Shown here: positions 62,601-64,000 of the stretch, piece after piece
How the letters are laid out: every line of letters starts with the position of its first letter
Numbering within the stretch: the first letter of the stretch is position 1
Assembly (NCBI GenBank): GCA_947646735.1
Contig: CANTFK010000992.1
Coordinates: 248,001-312,000 of the forward strand
Origin: Peronospora farinosa
Lineage: Eukaryota > Oomycota > Peronosporomycetes > Peronosporales > Peronosporaceae
Reading direction: 5' to 3'
Length of the DNA: 64,000 bases
The notes under the pieces: model-generated
The model's input: only the letters and a program-made list of their open reading frames with translations
Database searches by the model: none
What the model was told of the DNA's origin: nothing
Made by a program: the position numbers and the translations under genes

Positions 62601-63948
62601 CACATACACCGCCATCAGATGCAACAACTCTCGAAATACCATCGCAAGACTTCATCGCTTGCATAATCTTTTTCGTAGACACATGACCGAGGCGAGCATG
62701 CCACAGTCCACTAGTGTCATTTATCGCACCACTGCTCTCAGCCTTGTGTGCCTCTAACGTGATATGTTGTTTTACATTCCACGCAAACAGCTTTCCCACT
62801 CGTTTAATTACTGCTACAGTCACGTCGTCACTTATCAAAACTGCTTGATCACGCTTGAACTGAACAAGCACGCCTCGGGCCGTCAACGCTGCTACAGACA
62901 CAAGTTTCTTGTCTAGCCCAGGCACATACAACACCTCCGTAAGTTTGACTGTACGACCATTTTCGAGTATAAATCGAACTTTGCCTGTTCCTTGCGCCTT
63001 CAACTGATGTCCATTTGCCACAGTGATGTAAATTGGGGTACTTAAATCTTCGTATTCCACAAATTCACGCTTGTCATCAGTCATATGACGACTTGCCCCA
63101 CTATCCAGCAACCAAGTTGAATTCGAAATTGGTTCTTCACTGAATGCCGAAAAAACGAATTCATCACCAGGTCTCGATGGTTTCACGTTACGACACTGCG
63201 ATCTCTTGTGTCCATGCCGGCCACACGCAAAGCATTTGCCTTGAAAACTCGCATAAGCTTTTCCTTTCCTCGAAGTTTGGTAGCGATCTCGATTTTCTTC
63301 TTGACCACGGTGTCCTCGGTTACTTTGAAAGCGTCGAGGTTCATTACGTTGAGCGTGTGCCTTAAAAGCGGTTTCCTTCTTGTCTCGCTTCTGAAGAGTG
63401 TCATATTCCCGGCGGAGCATCTCTTTTGCGTCTAACAGCGTCACGTTGCTGTGCGCCTCAATGATGCGCACCATATCATCATATTCGGATGATAAACTTC
63501 CCAAAAGCAAAACTAGCTTTTCATCATCATCCATGCTGTCACCGGTAGCTCCGAGCTTGAGACACAGCTCATCAAATTTTAGTAGATGGTCCATAAGACT
63601 CGCACCAGTCTTCATCACAAATTCATGTAATTTTTTCCGAAGTTGCACTCGGTTGTGAAGATTTTTCTTCGCAAAGAACGTCTTCAGAACCTCCCAAGCT
63701 TCAAACGCAGACTCACATTCCCGAACCATGCACTGATAGGTTGGAGAGAGTAGCTTCACCAGTACAGCCAGAGCCTTCATATCGGCGACTTTCCATCCGG
63801 GATTCTCCCGCAGCACTGCCGGCTCTGGCTTAATCAAAACGTGATCCAAAAGATCCTTGCGCGCGAGTGTCATGCGTGCATTAAATTCCCACATGAAGTA
63901 ATTGTCATCCGTGAGGATGTCATTAGGAGCCAACGTATTTGGGCTCAT
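59670..63948 (-). pseudogene. copia-2 Gag-Pol polyprotein with one stop and one frameshift
   Basis: ATG at 63,948. Gag with WEFNARMTLARKDLLDHVL, zinc knuckle CFACGRHGHKRSQC, protease WLLDSGASRHMT, GAG-pre-integrase GLWHARLGHVSTKKI, integrase HTDLMGPM, RSDNGGEY and NPQQNGLAERMNR. An in-frame TGA stands at 61,980-61,978, right after GYLRVAD; the frame goes on as KRTKWDSKANKCIFLGYS. Reverse transcriptase has YKARLVALGYLQTHGFDY, FDVETAFLNG and LYVDDLLIG. Near 60,160 a frame change, compatible with one extra T in a T run, leads to RNase H with AYCDANWGND, ALSSAEAEYMALA and KHIDLRMHFVRDH. Otherwise about 1,420 residues and well kept. Confidence 0.92.
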
Positions 63949-63952
63949 AACC
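63941..63952 (-). other. copia-2 primer-binding site overlapping start codon
   Basis: GGTTATGAGCCC next to the 5' LTR, identical to the site in copia-1, with the polyprotein ATG inside it. Confidence 0.75.
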
Positions 63953-64000
63953 TGTAACGATAGCTCAACTACTTCACCGTGCTGCCAAATGAAAAGTAGT
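63953..64000 (-). repeat. copia-2 5' LTR, start of it only
   Basis: The last 48 bp (in element orientation) of the LTR; the plus strand starts TGTAACGATAGC as at 59,471. Confidence 0.9.

Larger units (their letters stand above)
59471..64000 (-). mobile_element. Second Ty1/copia element (copia-2), partial at window edge
   Basis: 3' LTR (192 bp), polyprotein region and the first 48 bp of the 5' LTR (63,953 on) are seen, the 5' LTR continuing outside. The visible 48 bp match the other LTR completely. It shares with copia-1 the primer-binding site but not the LTR sequence, so it is a separate family. Confidence 0.92.

Noticed and set aside
1..64000. tRNA, rRNA and CRISPR features
   Set aside because: No cloverleaf-forming tRNA, rRNA segment or regularly spaced repeat array was found; the B-box-like sequences seen lie in integrase coding remnants or in a SINE-like repeat.

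Overview
The window is nuclear DNA of an oomycete, probably a Phytophthora or downy-mildew type (Peronosporales). The evidence is the mixture of intron-poor, tightly packed genes with short GT-AG introns (about 40-140 nt), several start-site motifs of the oomycete initiator type (TCATTYY), an EF-1alpha gene, and large blocks of decayed Ty3/gypsy, Ty1/copia and Mutator-like elements typical of these genomes. The genus is an inference; no species-specific marker is visible. There is no prokaryotic, organellar or viral sequence.

Layout. 1-1.2 kb: a decayed gypsy gag and a GGGTCRAT-type repeat. 1.5-7.0 kb: three minus-strand housekeeping genes (ARMT1/DUF89 phosphatase, EF-1alpha, a five-exon RMD1/DUF155 membrane protein). 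7.6-25.5 kb: a nested transposon block: two copies of one ~600-bp LTR-like repeat, a decayed plus-strand gypsy element, a Mutator-like element (MULE) with inverted ends that also holds an LTR and a piece of a flavin/molybdopterin-type host gene, a minus-strand gypsy remnant carrying an open reading frame on its opposite strand, and a nearly intact copia element with 288-bp LTRs and a perfect 5-bp target duplication. 25.5-57.0 kb: a gene-rich island: a possible membrane-protein gene, a five-exon helix-hairpin-helix protein, an ankyrin/FYVE-like protein, two AAAP amino-acid transporters, an LRAT-domain protein, a PWWP-JAMM fusion protein, a Tudor/TFIIS-N-like nuclear protein, NAA38-like LSM protein, a PH-RhoGAP-like protein, a ferric reductase/NADPH oxidase-like enzyme, a COMM-domain protein, a RIO kinase and a sestrin. 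57.0-59.5 kb: decayed repeats with a SINE-like promoter. 59.5 kb to the end: a second copia element, cut by the window edge.

Togetherness. The genes do not form operons. Several pairs are divergent with short shared promoters (27,988-28,285; 41,953-42,325). Two neighbours look like chromatin factors (PWWP-JAMM and Tudor/TFIIS-N). Sestrin, RIO kinase and the two amino-acid transporters would fit nutrient and growth control, but physical proximity alone is weak evidence for a shared pathway.

Most unusual observations: an antisense ORF kept open for over 1.1 kb across the integrase/chromodomain end of a decayed gypsy element; a PWWP reader fused to a JAMM deubiquitinase with an intact metal site; a sestrin outside animals with the redox Cys and Tyr kept but the relay His replaced; a RhoGAP-like domain lacking the arginine finger; and copia elements whose primer-binding site matches the initiator-tRNA anticodon arm and contains the polyprotein start codon. 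Intron-exon models were built by eye from splice signals and frame continuity.
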